A DNA stretch of 64,000 nucleotides from Anomaloglossus baeobatrachus (lineage: Eukaryota; Chordata; Amphibia; Anura; Aromobatidae). Within the stretch, counting starts at the first letter, position 1. Each line of letters starts with the position of its first letter. The position numbers were made by a program, and so were the translations under genes. The stretch lies in contig NC_134358.1 of NCBI RefSeq assembly GCF_048569485.1, forward strand, positions 244,275,451-244,339,450, written 5' to 3'. Below, one piece after another: positions 11,191-22,209 of this stretch. The notes below the pieces were generated by a model, which saw only the letters and a list, made by a program, of their open reading frames with translations, had not been told where the DNA came from and did not search any database.

Positions 11191-11394
11191 AGATGACTAA
11201 ATACTTATTTTCTACCGCAATTTGCAAAAAAAATCTTGCCAAATCAGACAAGGTGATTTTCTGGATTTGTTTTCTCATTTTGTCTCTCATAGTTGTGGTC
11301 TACCTATGATGTCAATTATAGGCCTCTCTCATCTTTTTAAGTGGGAGAACTTTTGGTGGCTGACTAAATACTTTTTTTCTCCATTGTATATGTT

Positions 11395-12215
11395 CCATTT
11401 TACTGCACTTCCTTGCTGGTTATGTCTCTAGATGGACTTGTGTCTAGGAGTTCCAGCCCTTCAGCTTAGGAGTTTACCTGAGGGTAAACACCAGTTATGC
11501 TACTGCTGTGAGTCGGTTTGTTTTCCTGCCCAGAACCTATTCCTTTCACCTTATATGAACATGTATTAGCTTTCTCACTCTGGGTATGTGTCTTATTACA
11601 CACCTTCCTCTTCCCTTGTAGGCAGTGTGTTGCGGCCGCCCCTCTGGTCCTTCAGGAGCTGTAAGAAACCCCTTGATGGCCTTTTAAGGAATCAGGTCTG
11701 AGGTTGTGTTTTTAGTTGTGTGGCTAGGGTCTTTCTAATTTGTACAGGAACCAGTTGGGTGTGGGCGCATTGTCTCCTTGTAGAAGATCTTCTCCTTTTC
11801 CGTTATCCGTATGTGAGTGTTTATGTTCATAACATTATAGTGAGCCCTTAACGTGTTCAGCATGGATTCAGTAATGCCCTGGCTGCCCAACTACAAACGC
11901 TATCCTTGGAGGATGCAGATATCAAGTGTTAAAACACAGCTCTCATATTCGGCTGCTCCAAATGTCTCTGGTCAACAGAGGATTGCGCTTGAACCCAACG
12001 TAATGCTGACAGATTGCTTAGATGGGAACAGAAGTAAATTATCTTTTTTGCCTTGTGTAAATTATAATTTTTGCCTACGTCCTGGCTTCTGTGAGTCTGA
12101 GAGTCAGTGAGTGGGCATTGTATTGTTTTTGCTTCCTGGGCATCCACAGGCTTGGGCATTTTGTTTGCTGAGAAATCCCCGGTTATCTACAATGAGCAGC
12201 AATAAGTATAATAAA
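11395..12215 (+). mobile_element. Ty3/gypsy 5' fragment: LTR/leader-like region and gag start (fossil)
   Basis: About 450 bp of leader/LTR-like sequence precede a gag-like region beginning at about 11861. The gag similarity is recognisable from short blocks such as LSLE-like and GHPQAWAF-like phrases seen across frames. It is a broken fossil with several breaks, truncated on the right before the Tc1 element at 12268. Its relation to the opposite-strand pol fragment at 14840-16860 is unproven. Confidence 0.5.
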
Positions 12216-12267
12216 TGTTGAACCACATAAAGGAGCTAAACTGTATTATTCAAATAAGTGTCATATA

Positions 12268-13864
12268 CAGTGCCTACAAGTAGTCTTCAACCCCCTGCAG
12301 ATTTAGCAGGTTTGATAAGATGCAAATAAGTTAGAGCCTGCAAACTTCAAACAAGAGCAGGATTTATTAACAGATGCATAAATCTTACAAACCAACAAGT
12401 TATGTTGCTCAGTTAAATTTTAATAAATTTTCAACATAAAAGTGTGGGTCAATTATTATTCAACCCCTAGGTTTAATATTTTGTGGAATAACTCTTGTTT
12501 GCAATTACAGCTAATAATCGTCTTTTATAAGACCTGATCAGGCCGGCACAGGTCTCTGGAGTTATCTTGGCCCACTCCTCCATGCAGATCTTCTCCAAGT
12601 TATCTAGGTTCTTTGGGTGTCTCATGTGGACTTTAATCTTGAGCTCCTTCCACAAGTTTTCAATTGGGTTAAGGTCAGGAGACTGACTAGGCCACTGCAA
12701 CACCTTGATTTTTTCCCTCTTGAACCAGGCCTTGGTTTTCTTGGCTGTGTGCTTTGGGTCGTTGTCTTGTTGGAAGATGAAATGACGACCCATCTTAAGA
12801 TCCTTGATGGAGGAGCGCAGGTTCTTGGCCAAAATCTCCAGGTAGGCTGTGCTATCCATCTTCCCATGGATGCAGACCGGATGGCCAGGCCCCTTGGCTG
12901 AGAAACAGCCCCACAGCATGATGCTGCCACCACCATGCTTGACTGTAGGGATGGTATTCTTGGGGTCGTATGCAGTGCCATCCAGTCTCCAAACGTCACG
13001 TGTGTGGTTGGCACCAAAGATCTCGATCTTGGTCTCATCAGACCAGAGAACCTTGAACCAGTCTGTCTCAGAGTCCTCCAAGTGATCATGAGCAAACTGT
13101 AGACGAGCCTTGACATGACGCTTTGAAAGTAAAGGTACCTTACGGGCTCGTCTGGAACGGAGACCATTGCGGTGGAGTACGTTACTTATGGTATTGACTG
13201 AAACCAATGTCCCCACTGCCATGAGATCTTCCCGGAGCTCCTTCCTTGTTGTCCTTGGGTTAGCCTTGACTCTTCGGACAAGCCTGGCCTCGGCACGGGT
13301 GGAAACTTTCAAAGGCTGTCCAGGCCGTGGAAGGCTAACAGTAGTTCCATAAGCCTTCCACTTCCGGATGATGCTCCCAACAGTGAAGACAGGTAGGCCC
13401 AACTCCTTGGAAAGGGTTTTGTACCCCTTGCCAGTCTTGTGACCCTCCACGATCTTGTCTCTGATGGCCTTGGAATGCTCCTTTGTCTTTCCCATGTTGA
13501 CCAAGTATCAGTGCTGTTCACAAGTTTGGGGAGGGTCTTAATTAGTCAGAAAAGGCTGGAAAAAGAGATAATTAATCCAAACATGTGAAGCTCATTGTTC
13601 TTTGTGCCTGAAATACTTCTTAATACTTTAGGGGAACCAAACAGAATTCTTGTGGTTTGAGGGGTTGAATAATAAATGACCCTCTGAATAAACTTTTCAC
13701 AATTTAAAAAAAAAATAAAAAAAAAAGAAATAACATTCTTTTTTGCTGCAGTGCATTTCACATTTCCAGGCTGATCTACAGTCCAAATATCACAATGCCA
13801 AGTTAATTCCGAATGTGTAAACCAGATAAATCTGCAGGGGGTTGAATACTACTTGTAGGCACTG
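12268..13864 (-). mobile_element. Complete Tc1-type transposon with IR/DR ends
   Basis: Terminal inverted repeats begin CAGTGCCTACAAGTAGT and continue TTCAACCCCCTGCAG on both sides with one mismatch in the first 35 bp. They are flanked by TA at 12266-12267 and 13865-13866. Inner direct repeats containing ATTATTCAACCCCT lie at 12450-12470 and, inverted, at 13659-13680, giving the IR/DR structure of Sleeping Beauty-like elements. Length is 1597 bp, normal for the family, and one uninterrupted transposase frame fills the centre. It looks young compared with the other Tc1 copies in this window. Confidence 0.93.
12473..13504 (-). CDS. Tc1/mariner DD34E transposase, apparently intact
   Basis: A 343-residue frame with no stop or shift. 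It cuts and pastes its own element by binding the terminal repeats and inserting at TA. Residues 1-110 form the bipartite helix-turn-helix DNA-binding region, with an AT-hook-like LPRPGQP at 58-64 between the two halves and basic RSRRARK at 116-122 as a likely nuclear signal. The catalytic triad is D156 (in WSDET), D247 (in QQDNDPKHT) and E282 (in NPIENLW), giving the 34-residue spacing of Tc1 (DD34E). The glycine-rich [14 protein letters not shown] block is at 189-202. A start at residue 4 (MGKTKEHSK) matches family starts better than the upstream ATG. The protein ends SYSTKY just inside the inner left repeat. Length is typical (about 340). Whether it is expressed or active cannot be told. 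Confidence 0.92.
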   Translation of the reverse strand: MVNMGKTKEHSKAIRDKIVEGHKTGKGYKTLSKELGLPVFTVGSIIRKWKAYGTTVSLPRPGQPLKVSTRAEARLVRRVKANPRTTRKELREDLMAVGTLVSVNTISNVLHRNGLRSRRARKVPLLSKRHVKARLQFAHDHLEDSETDWFKVLWSDETKIEIFGANHTRDVWRLDGTAYDPKNTIPTVKHGGGSIMLWGCFSAKGPGHPVCIHGKMDSTAYLEILAKNLRSSIKDLKMGRHFIFQQDNDPKHTAKKTKAWFKREKIKVLQWPSQSPDLNPIENLWKELKIKVHMRHPKNLDNLEKICMEEWAKITPETCAGLIRSYKRRLLAVIANKSYSTKY

Positions 13865-13866
13865 TA

Positions 13867-14332
13867 CACATATGGTTGTGATATACCTAAAACAATGCAG
13901 AAAATAAACTATGAATTATCTCAGCTATGCTGTAAGATTGAACTGCATATTGTATTTAAGATTTGTCTATTTTGAAATTAATGTTCCCCATAACAATAGC
14001 AATGCCACCTTGGATGCATAACAGTACCAGGGACCCAGCCTTATGTGTTTCGTCTGACTATTTGTCACTGCCTGTAGTCATCAGGGGCTGGCAGTTTATG
14101 TCATACCAGTAGTAGTTTGTTTAAGATAAGTGATATAGAGCATAATACCGCATTGGCATGATTGCATTGCTGCTCATTTTAGATACTGCTACCACTAAAT
14201 CTCTGTTAAAAGTCTCATTGGGTTAGGCATATCCCAACTTTATATGCATATTAGGTTTATTTGAATTATATATATAGTTCAGCACCTACATATGGTTCAA
14301 CAAAGTGCTACTTATTATAGATATTGCTATTA
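13867..14332. other. No clear feature
   Basis: AT-rich sequence. A minus-strand CTGATGACTACAGG...CGAAACAC phrase at about 14050-14095 looks hammerhead-like at first but lacks a proper stem II. Nothing else recognised. Confidence 0.35.
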
Positions 14333-14838
14333 GTGATGGGCGAGTGTGCTCGCCACTGCTCGTTACTCTATCAATTATTGGGTTACTCCAATGCAACTTG
14401 AATTCTAAGTATAATACAACTAAATGGGAAATGCGAGCATTTTCAAACTCAGATGTTCGACGATCGATCGAGTAACAAGCTTTGTCGAGCACGCTGGTAA
14501 CCTCTGCCCCCTGATGACAACTCATTTGCATATCTCAGCAATGAACTTTACTTTGATTGATGGGTGCAACAGGGGCTGGCCTTTGAGGGTCAGGTCCTCT
14601 ATGTATATTCCTCCTCCTGTGACTAGTATTGCATGCCACCTTTTACTTATTTAAATATAGCGCCACAACGCCATTGCTGCCCTTGGTGTGCAATAGAAGA
14701 CGCAGGAGGAAGAATATGCACAGAAAGGACCGCCCTTGTTGCACACGTCAATCAAAGTGCAGTGCATTTCTGCAACTTTGATTAAAGATATTTCAGCAAG
14801 AAGGCATCCTGTGATGTCAGTCACTACTTACGGATAGT
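14333..14838. repeat. Unclassified interspersed repeat with inverted segments
   Basis: Begins GATGGGCGAGTGTGCTCG with partial repeats of GAGTAAC/GTTACTC. From 14530 a pair of inverted segments (ACTTTGATTGATGGGTGCAA near 14549 and its rough complement TTGCACACGTCAATCAAAGT near 14737) indicates a foldback element. Borders and family are not resolved. Confidence 0.4.
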
Positions 14839-14839
14839 A

Positions 14840-16860
14840 TAGACGGAAGGGTAGTCAGACAAGATGGGGTCAGGAAAATGGAGGACATGACTGATTAGTT
14901 CTTTTGGTCTGCCCGTTGGTTTCCGGATGATAAGCCAAAGAAAACGATAAATCAATGCTTAGTCTTTTACAAAAAGCCCTCCAAAATATAGAAATAAATT
15001 GTACCCCCCTATTGGACACAATATTCAGGGGAATACCATACAATCTCACCACATGACTGCTGAACAATCTGGAAAGTGTCTCAGAATTGGGTACCCCAAT
15101 AAAGGAACAAAGTTTGCTTGCTTACAAAATTGGTCAACTACTACCCAAATCACCGTCTTCCCACTAGACATAGGTAAGTCGATAATGAAATCCATGGACA
15201 GATGGGTCCACGGTCTTTCAGGAATTGGTAATGGAGCCAATTCGCCAGTCGTCCGATTACGACTTACCTTAGCACGTTTCACAAGCCAATACAAAATCCT
15301 TCACGTTATTATGCATAGAAGACCACCAGAAGATCCTGGAAATAGCCCTCAGGGTGGCCGTAACCCCAGGGTGACCACTTAACACAGTCATGAAATTTCT
15401 GCAACAAATGCAACCTCAGGTATACAGGAACAAATAAATTAGACTCAGGAATAGTGGAAGGAGCCGACGACTGAGCATCACGGATCTCTGCCTCCAACTC
15501 AGAGGACAACATGGCAATTACAATACCCTGGGGAAGAATGGCGGATGGAGGTTCTGGAGGAGATACAGAATCCAGACTGCGTGATAGAGTGTCAGCCTTT
15601 ACGTTCTTAGACCCTGGCCTGATGGAAAAATGAAATCTCAAGAAAAATAATGAACACCTGGCCTGTCTAGGAGTCAACTGTTTAGCTGATTCAATATATG
15701 AGAAATTTTTATGGTCAGTAATAACCGTGATTTGATGGACAGCACCTTCCAAAAAATGCCTCCATTCCTCAAACGTAAGTTTAACAGCAAGCAGTTCACA
15801 ATTCCTGACATAATTTTTCACTGCAGGCGAGAATTTATTTGAGAAAAAAGCACATGGCCATAAGTTGGTTAATGTTTTAGGACCCTGAGACAATACTGCT
15901 CCCACCCCTACCTCAGAGGAGTCCACCTCCACAATGAACGGCCTCGTGAGGTCTGGCTCAATGAGAACTGGCGTGAACATAAAACATCTTTTCAACTCTA
16001 GAAAGGTCCCAACAGCCTCCGATGACCAAACCTTCAGATCCGTCCCCTTGTGTGTGAGATCCGTCAAAGGTTTAACAATCTGAGAAAACCCCTTGATACA
16101 TTTCCTGTAGCAATTGGCAAACCCCAGGAAATGTTGCAACGGTTTAAGGTCACTAGGTTGGACCCAATCAACTATGGCCTGCATCTTTCCAGGATCCATC
16201 TTGAACCCAACCGCTGACAAAATAAACCCTAGGAATGAGATTTCCTGAACAGCAAATGTACATTTTTCCAACTTAGCAAACAAGGAATTCTCTCTAAGTC
16301 TTTGTAACACAGAGTGAATATGTTCATAATGGAAATCCAAATCAGTCGAGAAAATTAAAATATCATCCAGATAAACCACAATAAATCTTCTCAATGTAAT
16401 CTGAAAAGTATCATTCATAAAGTTTTGGAAAACAACAGGTGCATTAGTCAGTCCAAAAGGCATCACAAGATTCTTAAACAGACCCTCGGATCTTAAAAAT
16501 GCCATCTTCCATTCTCCCAGATGCATATTAAATTCTAAGCCCCTCTAAGATCTAGCATAGAAAACCATTTCGCCCCAGTAAGCAGATTATAAAGGTCAGG
16601 GCTAAGTAAGTGGATAGGTATTTTTAATGGTTATTTCATTCAATTCCCGGAAATCGAGGCAGGGACGGAGTCGACCATCCTTCTTTTCAACAAAAAAACC
16701 CAGCAGTTACAGGAGAGGGGGAAGGATGGAAATGCCCCTTCCATAAACTTTCGCTTATGTATGCCTTCACAGCAATCCGTTCAGGGCCAGACAAATTATT
16801 CAGGCGAGCTTTGGGCAGTTTGGCATTATTGACAAGCATAATACAATAACAGGTGATCAA
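14840..16860 (-). mobile_element. Ty3/gypsy pol fragment (fossil)
   Basis: On the minus strand, from right to left, it carries reverse transcriptase (a block with KDGRLRP-like sequence near 16650-16690, then the palm with VVYLDDIL), RNase H (the region with VDSSEVGVGAVLSQ and ITDHKNF) and integrase core pieces (PWTHLSMDFI and YHPETNGQT). The RT-RNase H part occupies about 15309-16860 and integrase about 14870-15294. No LTRs were found, so it is truncated at both ends. It is broken, with several breaks in the reading frame, and old. It is non-functional. Confidence 0.88.
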
Positions 16861-17026
16861 AACGTAGTATCTGTGCAAAAATGCTACCATTACAATGTCA
16901 GCTCAAGACGCAAACAATAAGCCATCACTGAGCCCCATATCTCGAAAAATGAGAACGCTATGGGCCACGGAAAATGGTGCGAAAAGTGCGCCACTTATTT
17001 TGGACAAATTTCTGAATTTTTCTTAA

Positions 17027-17331
17027 CCCCTTAGGTAAAAGTAAACCTATACATCTTTGGTGTCTACGAACTTGTACCGACCTAAGGCATCATAGCGATA
17101 CATCAGTTTTACCATATAGTGAAAATGGTGAATAAAATACCCTAAAATCACACTTTTTTTTTCAATTTTTCCGCACTTGGAATTATGGTTTCATTTAAAA
17201 GTACTAGTCCTGCAAAAAAAAAGCCCTCATATGGCAAGATTGATGGAAAAATAAAAATGTTACGGCTCTCGGAAGAAGGGGAGCAAAAAAAACCAAACAA
17301 CAAAAATGGAAAATCCCCGGGGGTGAAGGGG
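17027..17331. mobile_element. 305-bp TTAA-flanked MITE, relative of the 3250-7968 element
   Basis: Starts CCCCTTAGGTAAAAG and ends GGGGGTGAAGGGG, with TTAA at 17023-17026 and 17332-17335. Same terminal style as 3250-7968, so probably a short deletion derivative of that superfamily (piggyBac-like by ends). No coding content. Confidence 0.6.
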
Positions 17332-17464
17332 TTAAGCCTATAATTCACTCTCACAGAACAGTATTCACCAATAATTAAAAAAAATTAAACCTCAGTCAAG
17401 TATGCATGTGTATGGCAAAGCCAGGAGGGATGGTTTTAAAGTGTTTGTCTCTAAAGCTAGCTAA

Positions 17465-17785
17465 GGCCTCCTTCACATGTGTGTATGAGACACGTACTTG
17501 AAAAACAGGTACCGATGTCATCAGTATTTTCAAACAGTGTGCAATCATCGATGTGTCATCCCAATCCCTGTTTTTCCAGTATGACTAAAGAAAAAAAGAT
17601 ATTACAAAGCTTCTCCTATACTTTCAATGTTAAACTAGTAGAGCACACGGAGGGCACGTAGACTATACATTACTGTCATCTGTGTGGTGCACATTTTTTT
17701 CACTGACCTATAGACTTGTATTAACCCTTTCATCCATGCTGATGGCAAAAAACGGACATGTGAACAGCACCACACATGCAGTTGA
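17465..17785. mobile_element. Decayed MITE (PIF/Harbinger-type)
   Basis: Left end GGCCTCCTTCACATGTGTGT after TAA (17462-17464). The right side contains ACGGACATGTGAACAGC (about 17752-17768), a partial complement. The right border is uncertain because a Tc1-like element starts at 17788. Confidence 0.5.
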
Positions 17786-17787
17786 AA

Positions 17788-18680
17788 CCAGAAGTTTACA
17801 TACACTATCTAAAAAACACATGCATATTTTTCTCACTATCTGACATGAAATCAGAATAAACCTTTCCCGTTTTAGGTAAATTAGGAACCAAAATTATTTA
17901 TATTTTCCAAATTCCAGAATAATGAGAGTAAAAATGTTTTAAGGTATTTTTATTGATGTCTGCAAAGTCAAAAGTTGCTTGGATTCAGCATCCTAGTGCC
18001 AGTATGGCACTGCCTTTACTTCATCTTCATAAAGCAAAATCCCAGTAGTTGATTCCCATGATGCTACACAAAGAAGCTGTGTGTTTCAGGTGTGCATTAA
18101 AATACATATATAGGTGTGTGTCTAATTAAGGCTGGAGTCATACTTGCGATTAACTCGCACGAGTGCTATGCGAGAAAATCTCGCATTGCACTCGGACCAA
18201 TGTTAAGCCATGAGGCAGCTCCCATCTGCTATTTATTACTCACTCCAAATCGGACTGAGAAAAAAATCGCAGCATGCTGCGTTTTGGTGAGTTTCTTGCG
18301 AGTCTCTTCAATCCAAGTCTATGGGTGCGTGAAAAAAAAACGGATATCACAGGGAAGGCACACACACCATCCTAGTGACATTCGTTTTTCTCAATAGATT
18401 TCTAGCAAGTAGCAGAGAACACTGTAAATGCTCCTGTACATAACAGTACATGAATAGCAGCTGCTGAGGGTAAAAACTGATTGCACACTGACAGCACACT
18501 GATGAAATGTGTGAAGAAATCGTCTGACTTTCTAGCATGAGATTTGGTCCGATTTTACACTCGCAAGTGTGATTCCAGCCTTACTCAGATACTGCCAGAG
18601 GCTTTCAAAGACATTTATTTAACATGTTTATACCAGGCTAAACATAAACACCCTTTAGTGCCACATGATAACCACTAAAA
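17788..18680 (-). mobile_element. Internally deleted Sleeping Beauty-like Tc1 remnant, split by a MITE
   Basis: Begins CAGTTGAAACCAGAAGTTTA, close to the Sleeping Beauty/salmonid Tc1 terminus. The stretch around 18050-18125 (GTTTCAGGTGTGCATTAAAA) and 18583-18625 (AGAGGCTTTCAAAGACAT) matches the segment that in that family lies just outside the transposase start. The transposase gene itself is missing. The MITE at 18129-18580 interrupts it. The right terminus could not be located. Confidence 0.6.
18129..18580. mobile_element. MITE nested in the Tc1 remnant, TTA duplication
   Basis: Ends AGGCTGGAGTCATACTTGCG and CGCAAGTGTGATTCCAGCC are inverted, with TTA at 18126-18128 and 18581-18583. The interior has several ACTCGC/GCGAGT inverted motifs. 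PIF/Harbinger inferred from the duplication. Confidence 0.75.
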
Positions 18681-18981
18681 GGTGCAGGTTTATAATATGT
18701 AGGGGATTTGGGGCATTATTTATCTGCAGGATATCTATTTATCTATGTTTATATTTGACTGCTTTATTGTTTTTGAAAACTAGCAAGAATTTACATACTA
18801 GGATGTAAATGTTTATGTTAAAAAGGCATTGCATGTGAATGGCATACCCATGTCATAAGGATGCTATGTGAGAAGAAAAACGCACAATCGCATTGCACAA
18901 TTGGAAGTGTTAAAAAAATGTTCCTGTGCTGAGATAATCTAATATATTTGCCCCTGCTATGTACTATGTAATGGCCGTGTC

Positions 18982-21374
18982 CAGTGGCGTAACTACCGCG
19001 GTCGCAGCGGTCGCGATCGCGACCGGGCCCGGGAGGTTAGGGGCCCGGCGGCCACCAGGCAGATCAGCAGCCAGCTGCTGTCAGTGTGAGAGGAGCTGCG
19101 CTGTACTGTCACAGACCTCGCGGCCGCTATTTGACCCGCTGCCGCCGCCGACACCGGGCCCCCCTGCCTGATGTCAGCGGCGGCACCGGGGCCCCCTGCC
19201 TGGTGTCAGCGGCTGCGGCGTCTCCCCCGTCACCGCGCACAGTAATGATGAAGCATAGCGCGGCCGGTGCCGCGCTATGCATCACCATTCTCCCCCTGTG
19301 CGATGACGTCACTCCCGAGCGACTGCTGTGCTGAGTGCACAGAGTGCAGGACAGGAGGACGCTGACCGCAGCACCGGCAGAACGAGCAGCGGGGAAGACA
19401 GCAGCGGTGGAAGGAAGAGAGAAGGTGAGTACTTGTTTTTTTTTTTTTTTTAATATAAGTGAGTAAACGGTGGCCAGAGGCTTGGGAAGGCAGTTCTGGG
19501 GAAGCTGCATTATTGTACATGGAAGCCTGGAGAGGCTGCTTTACACATGGAGGTCTGAGGAGGCTGCATTATATGTGGAGGTCTGGGGTAGCTGCATTAT
19601 TATACATGGAGGCCTGGAGAGGCTGCTTTATACATGGAGGTCTGAGGAGGCTGCATTATATATGGAGGCCTGGAGAGGCTGCTTTATACATGGAGGTCTG
19701 AGGAGGCTGCATTATATATGGAGGGCTGGAGAGGCTGCTTTATACATGGAGGCCTGAGGAGGCTGCATTATATATGGAGGCCTGGAGAGGCTGCTTTATA
19801 CATGGAGGCCTGTAGATGCTGCTTCTTACATGGAGGTCTGGGGAGGCTGCATTATATATGGAGGTCTGGGGTGGCTGCATTATTATACCTGGAGGCCTGG
19901 AGATATTGCATTATACATGGAGGCCTGGAGATACTGCATTATACATGGAGGCCTGAGGAGGCTGGGTGCATTGTTATACATGGAGGCCTGGAGAGGCTGG
20001 CTGCTATATTATACATGGAGGCCTGAGGAGGCTGGGTGCATTGTTATACATGGAGGTGGTCTGGAGAGACTGGGTGCTATATTATACATGGAGGCCTGAG
20101 GAGGCTGGGTGCATTGTTATACATGGAGGCCTGGGGAAGATGGCTGCTACATTATACATGGAGGCCTGAGGAGGCTGGCTGCATTATTATACATGGAGGC
20201 CTGGAGAGGCTGGCTGCATTATTATATATGGAGGTCTGGGAGGGCTGCATAATACAAAATTAAGGACACCTTATACATGGAATATAGGGGTGACTTATGC
20301 ATGGAGGAGTATGGGGCTGCATAATGCAATATGAAGTTTTATGGGGTTGCGTTATAATACATATAGGACTATGGGGGCTACATTATAATATATGGAGGAC
20401 TATGGAGACTACCTTATACATGGACTATGGGGGTGCATTATAAAACATTGGGGACTATGTGGTGCAGTGTAATATATGGAGAACTATGGGGTGAATTATA
20501 ATATATGGAGAACTATGAGAAATTCATTATAATAATTGGAGGGCTACTTTATACAAGGAGGACTATAGGGCTGTATTATAATATATGGAGGCCTATGTGG
20601 TGCAGTATAATACATGGAGAACTATGGGGTGAAATATAATGCATAGAGAACTATGAGAAATTCAAGATAATAATTGAAGGGCTACTTTATACATGGAGGA
20701 TTATGGGGGTGCATTATAATATATGGAGGACTATGTGGTGCAGTATTATATATTGAGTACTATGGGGTGAATTATAATGCATGGAGAACTATGGGAAATG
20801 CATTATAATACATGGAGGACTATGGAAGTGTATTCTAATATATGAAGGGTTATGTGGGACCCTTTATACTATTTGGAAGGCTATGTGGGTGCCATTATTG
20901 TATTTGGAGAACTATATACAAGGGGGGACAAAGATACAAGCAGGGGATGGGAACGTTTTGTGCTGAGGGAAAAAGGCTCTTTTCCCTCAGCACCCAGCTT
21001 TCCCATGCTCTGCTATACATCTCTCAGCACCCAGCTTTCCCATGCTCTGCTATACATCATGTCTCAGCACCCAGCTTTCCCATGCTCTGATATGGGAAAG
21101 CTGGGTGCTGAGGGAAAGATGTATAGCAGAGCATGGGGAAGTAGTGTGCCGAGGAAAAGATGGATATCAGAAAATAGGAAAGCTGGGTGCTGATAGAGGG
21201 ATTTCAGATCATGGGAAATCTGGGTGCTGTGGGTAAGAGCCAAGTGTCAGCATCATTATCCTGTACCCCGAGTGTCAGTGTCATTATCCTGTACCCTAAA
21301 TGTCGATGTACGTGGAGGGGGGGCCCAGGTCTGAACTTTGCACCGGGGCCCATCAAACTCTAGTTACGCCCCTG
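18982..21374. mobile_element. Non-autonomous hAT element with exact 8-bp duplication
   Basis: Terminal repeats CAGTGGCGTAACTA and TAGTTACGCCCCTG, flanked by GCCGTGTC at 18974-18981 and again at 21375-21382. The 8-bp duplication and CAGNGGCG ends define hAT. The left 500 bp are GC-rich. The centre is occupied by a large minisatellite (19490-20930), followed by an inverted array of CAGCACCCAGCTTTCCCATG units (20978-21215). No transposase is present, so it depends on another copy for movement. Confidence 0.9.
19490..20930. repeat. Minisatellite inside the hAT element
   Basis: Units of about 28-42 bp based on ATACATGGAGGCCTGGAGAG plus GCTGCATTAT. Copies are regular from 19508 to 20260 and increasingly degenerate to the right (ATATATGGAGGACTATGGGG variants). 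Several frames stay open and give tryptophan/glycine-rich peptides, which are repeat artefacts. Confidence 0.9.
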
Positions 21375-21657
21375 GCCGTGTCTGATCATACAGGGACATG
21401 GTCTGATCATATCACATCTCCTGGGCAGGGGAGGACAGAAAAGAGTATATAGACAGTACAGCATGGGATCACAGCTGATTCTTTCTGTGAAGTAAAACAT
21501 TTCCCTTCCTGTTTTTAAACAATGTTTTACCTCAAAAAAGGACATAGTTGTTTTCCTGTGCTCTCCTGTATTTCCTCCCCTGGCCAGGAGATGTGGTATG
21601 ATCAGTCCATATTCCTGCATGGTCAGACACATCCATTACACAGCACATAGCAGGGGC

Positions 21658-22206
21658 AGAATTAAAAGATGATCTCACCTCAGGAACATTATTTTTAACA
21701 CATCCAATTGTGAAACTTATCAGTAGTCCAAGATCTATTAATTAAAATGTACTTGGTCATTGGAGAACTCATTTAAAAACATCTGTTCACATTAAATATT
21801 CAACAGCATGGCAGGAAATACACATGATCGCCAATAATAGTAAAACAGTCTATGCAGTAATTAATTATTATTATTATTGTCCAGTGGGCCAAAAGTTGCC
21901 TAGCCCACTATACATTCTCAATCTCCCCTATCAGATGTACTGTATACAACCACCATCCCCCTCATGGTGCCATCTCTACGGATGCCCTCACACAGACTAG
22001 ACATATAGTAATGATGCAGCATACTGATATTAGCCACGAGGTAAATATTGAGTGTACCTTTTGTAAATTATAACTGTTCTTTTAATTTTTATTTCATAAA
22101 TCATAGTACACATGAAAATAAGCAACTTTGCGATTTGAACAAATTTGTTCCCAGCTCCACTACACTCAATTCTGAGATAAAGTCAGAATGGCTGCACCCT
22201 GTAATC
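21658..22206. other. No feature recognised
   Basis: AT-rich sequence with a short (TTA)n tract at about 21861-21878. No coding or terminal-repeat signal was seen. Confidence 0.4.
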
Positions 22207-22209
22207 TAA

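Larger units (their letters stand above)
9432..11385 (-). mobile_element. Decayed Tc1-type transposon with a nested insertion
   Basis: The right end shows the Tc1 IR/DR layout: an inner repeat GACTAAATACTTATTTTCTA (about 11195-11216) and an outer one GACTAAATACTTTTTTTCTC near 11361-11380. The left end keeps only the inner part (GATTTGGCAAGATTTTTTTG, about 9460-9479), so the outer left terminus is missing. Minus-strand transposase remains lie at about 10541-9670: a start-proximal MVRTKEPSKDTINKIV, an HTH segment with [20 protein letters not shown], and the catalytic-domain block [20 protein letters not shown]. The frame has an early stop and at least two shifts, so it is dead. A 471-bp insertion lies at 10720-11190. 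Confidence 0.8.
18950..21657. mobile_element. Foldback MITE interrupted by a hAT element
   Basis: Left end GCCCCTGCTATGTACTATGT at 18950 and right end ATAGCAGGGGC finishing at 21657 are inverted, as are the inner blocks ATCACATCTCCTGG (about 21411) and CCAGGAGATGTGG (about 21584). A hAT insertion (18982-21374) splits the left arm. The original element would be about 300 bp. Superfamily not determined. Confidence 0.65.

Noticed and set aside
14045-14100. Minus-strand CTGATGA...CGAAAC as a third hammerhead
   Set aside because: Sequence after CTGATGA cannot pair with that before GAA to make stem II; the only helix (TGACTA/TAGTCA) consumes core bases.
15309-16526. Long minus-strand frame as a host gene
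   Set aside because: Motifs are Ty3/gypsy reverse transcriptase and RNase H; it is a retroelement fossil.
18500-18530. CTGATGA...GAAATC as a hammerhead core
   Set aside because: No complementary stem II and no stem III or stem I partners.
19459-20263. Trp/Gly-rich repeated peptide frames
   Set aside because: Products of the hAT-internal minisatellite; copies mutate without regard to codon position and no start context or splice signal supports them.
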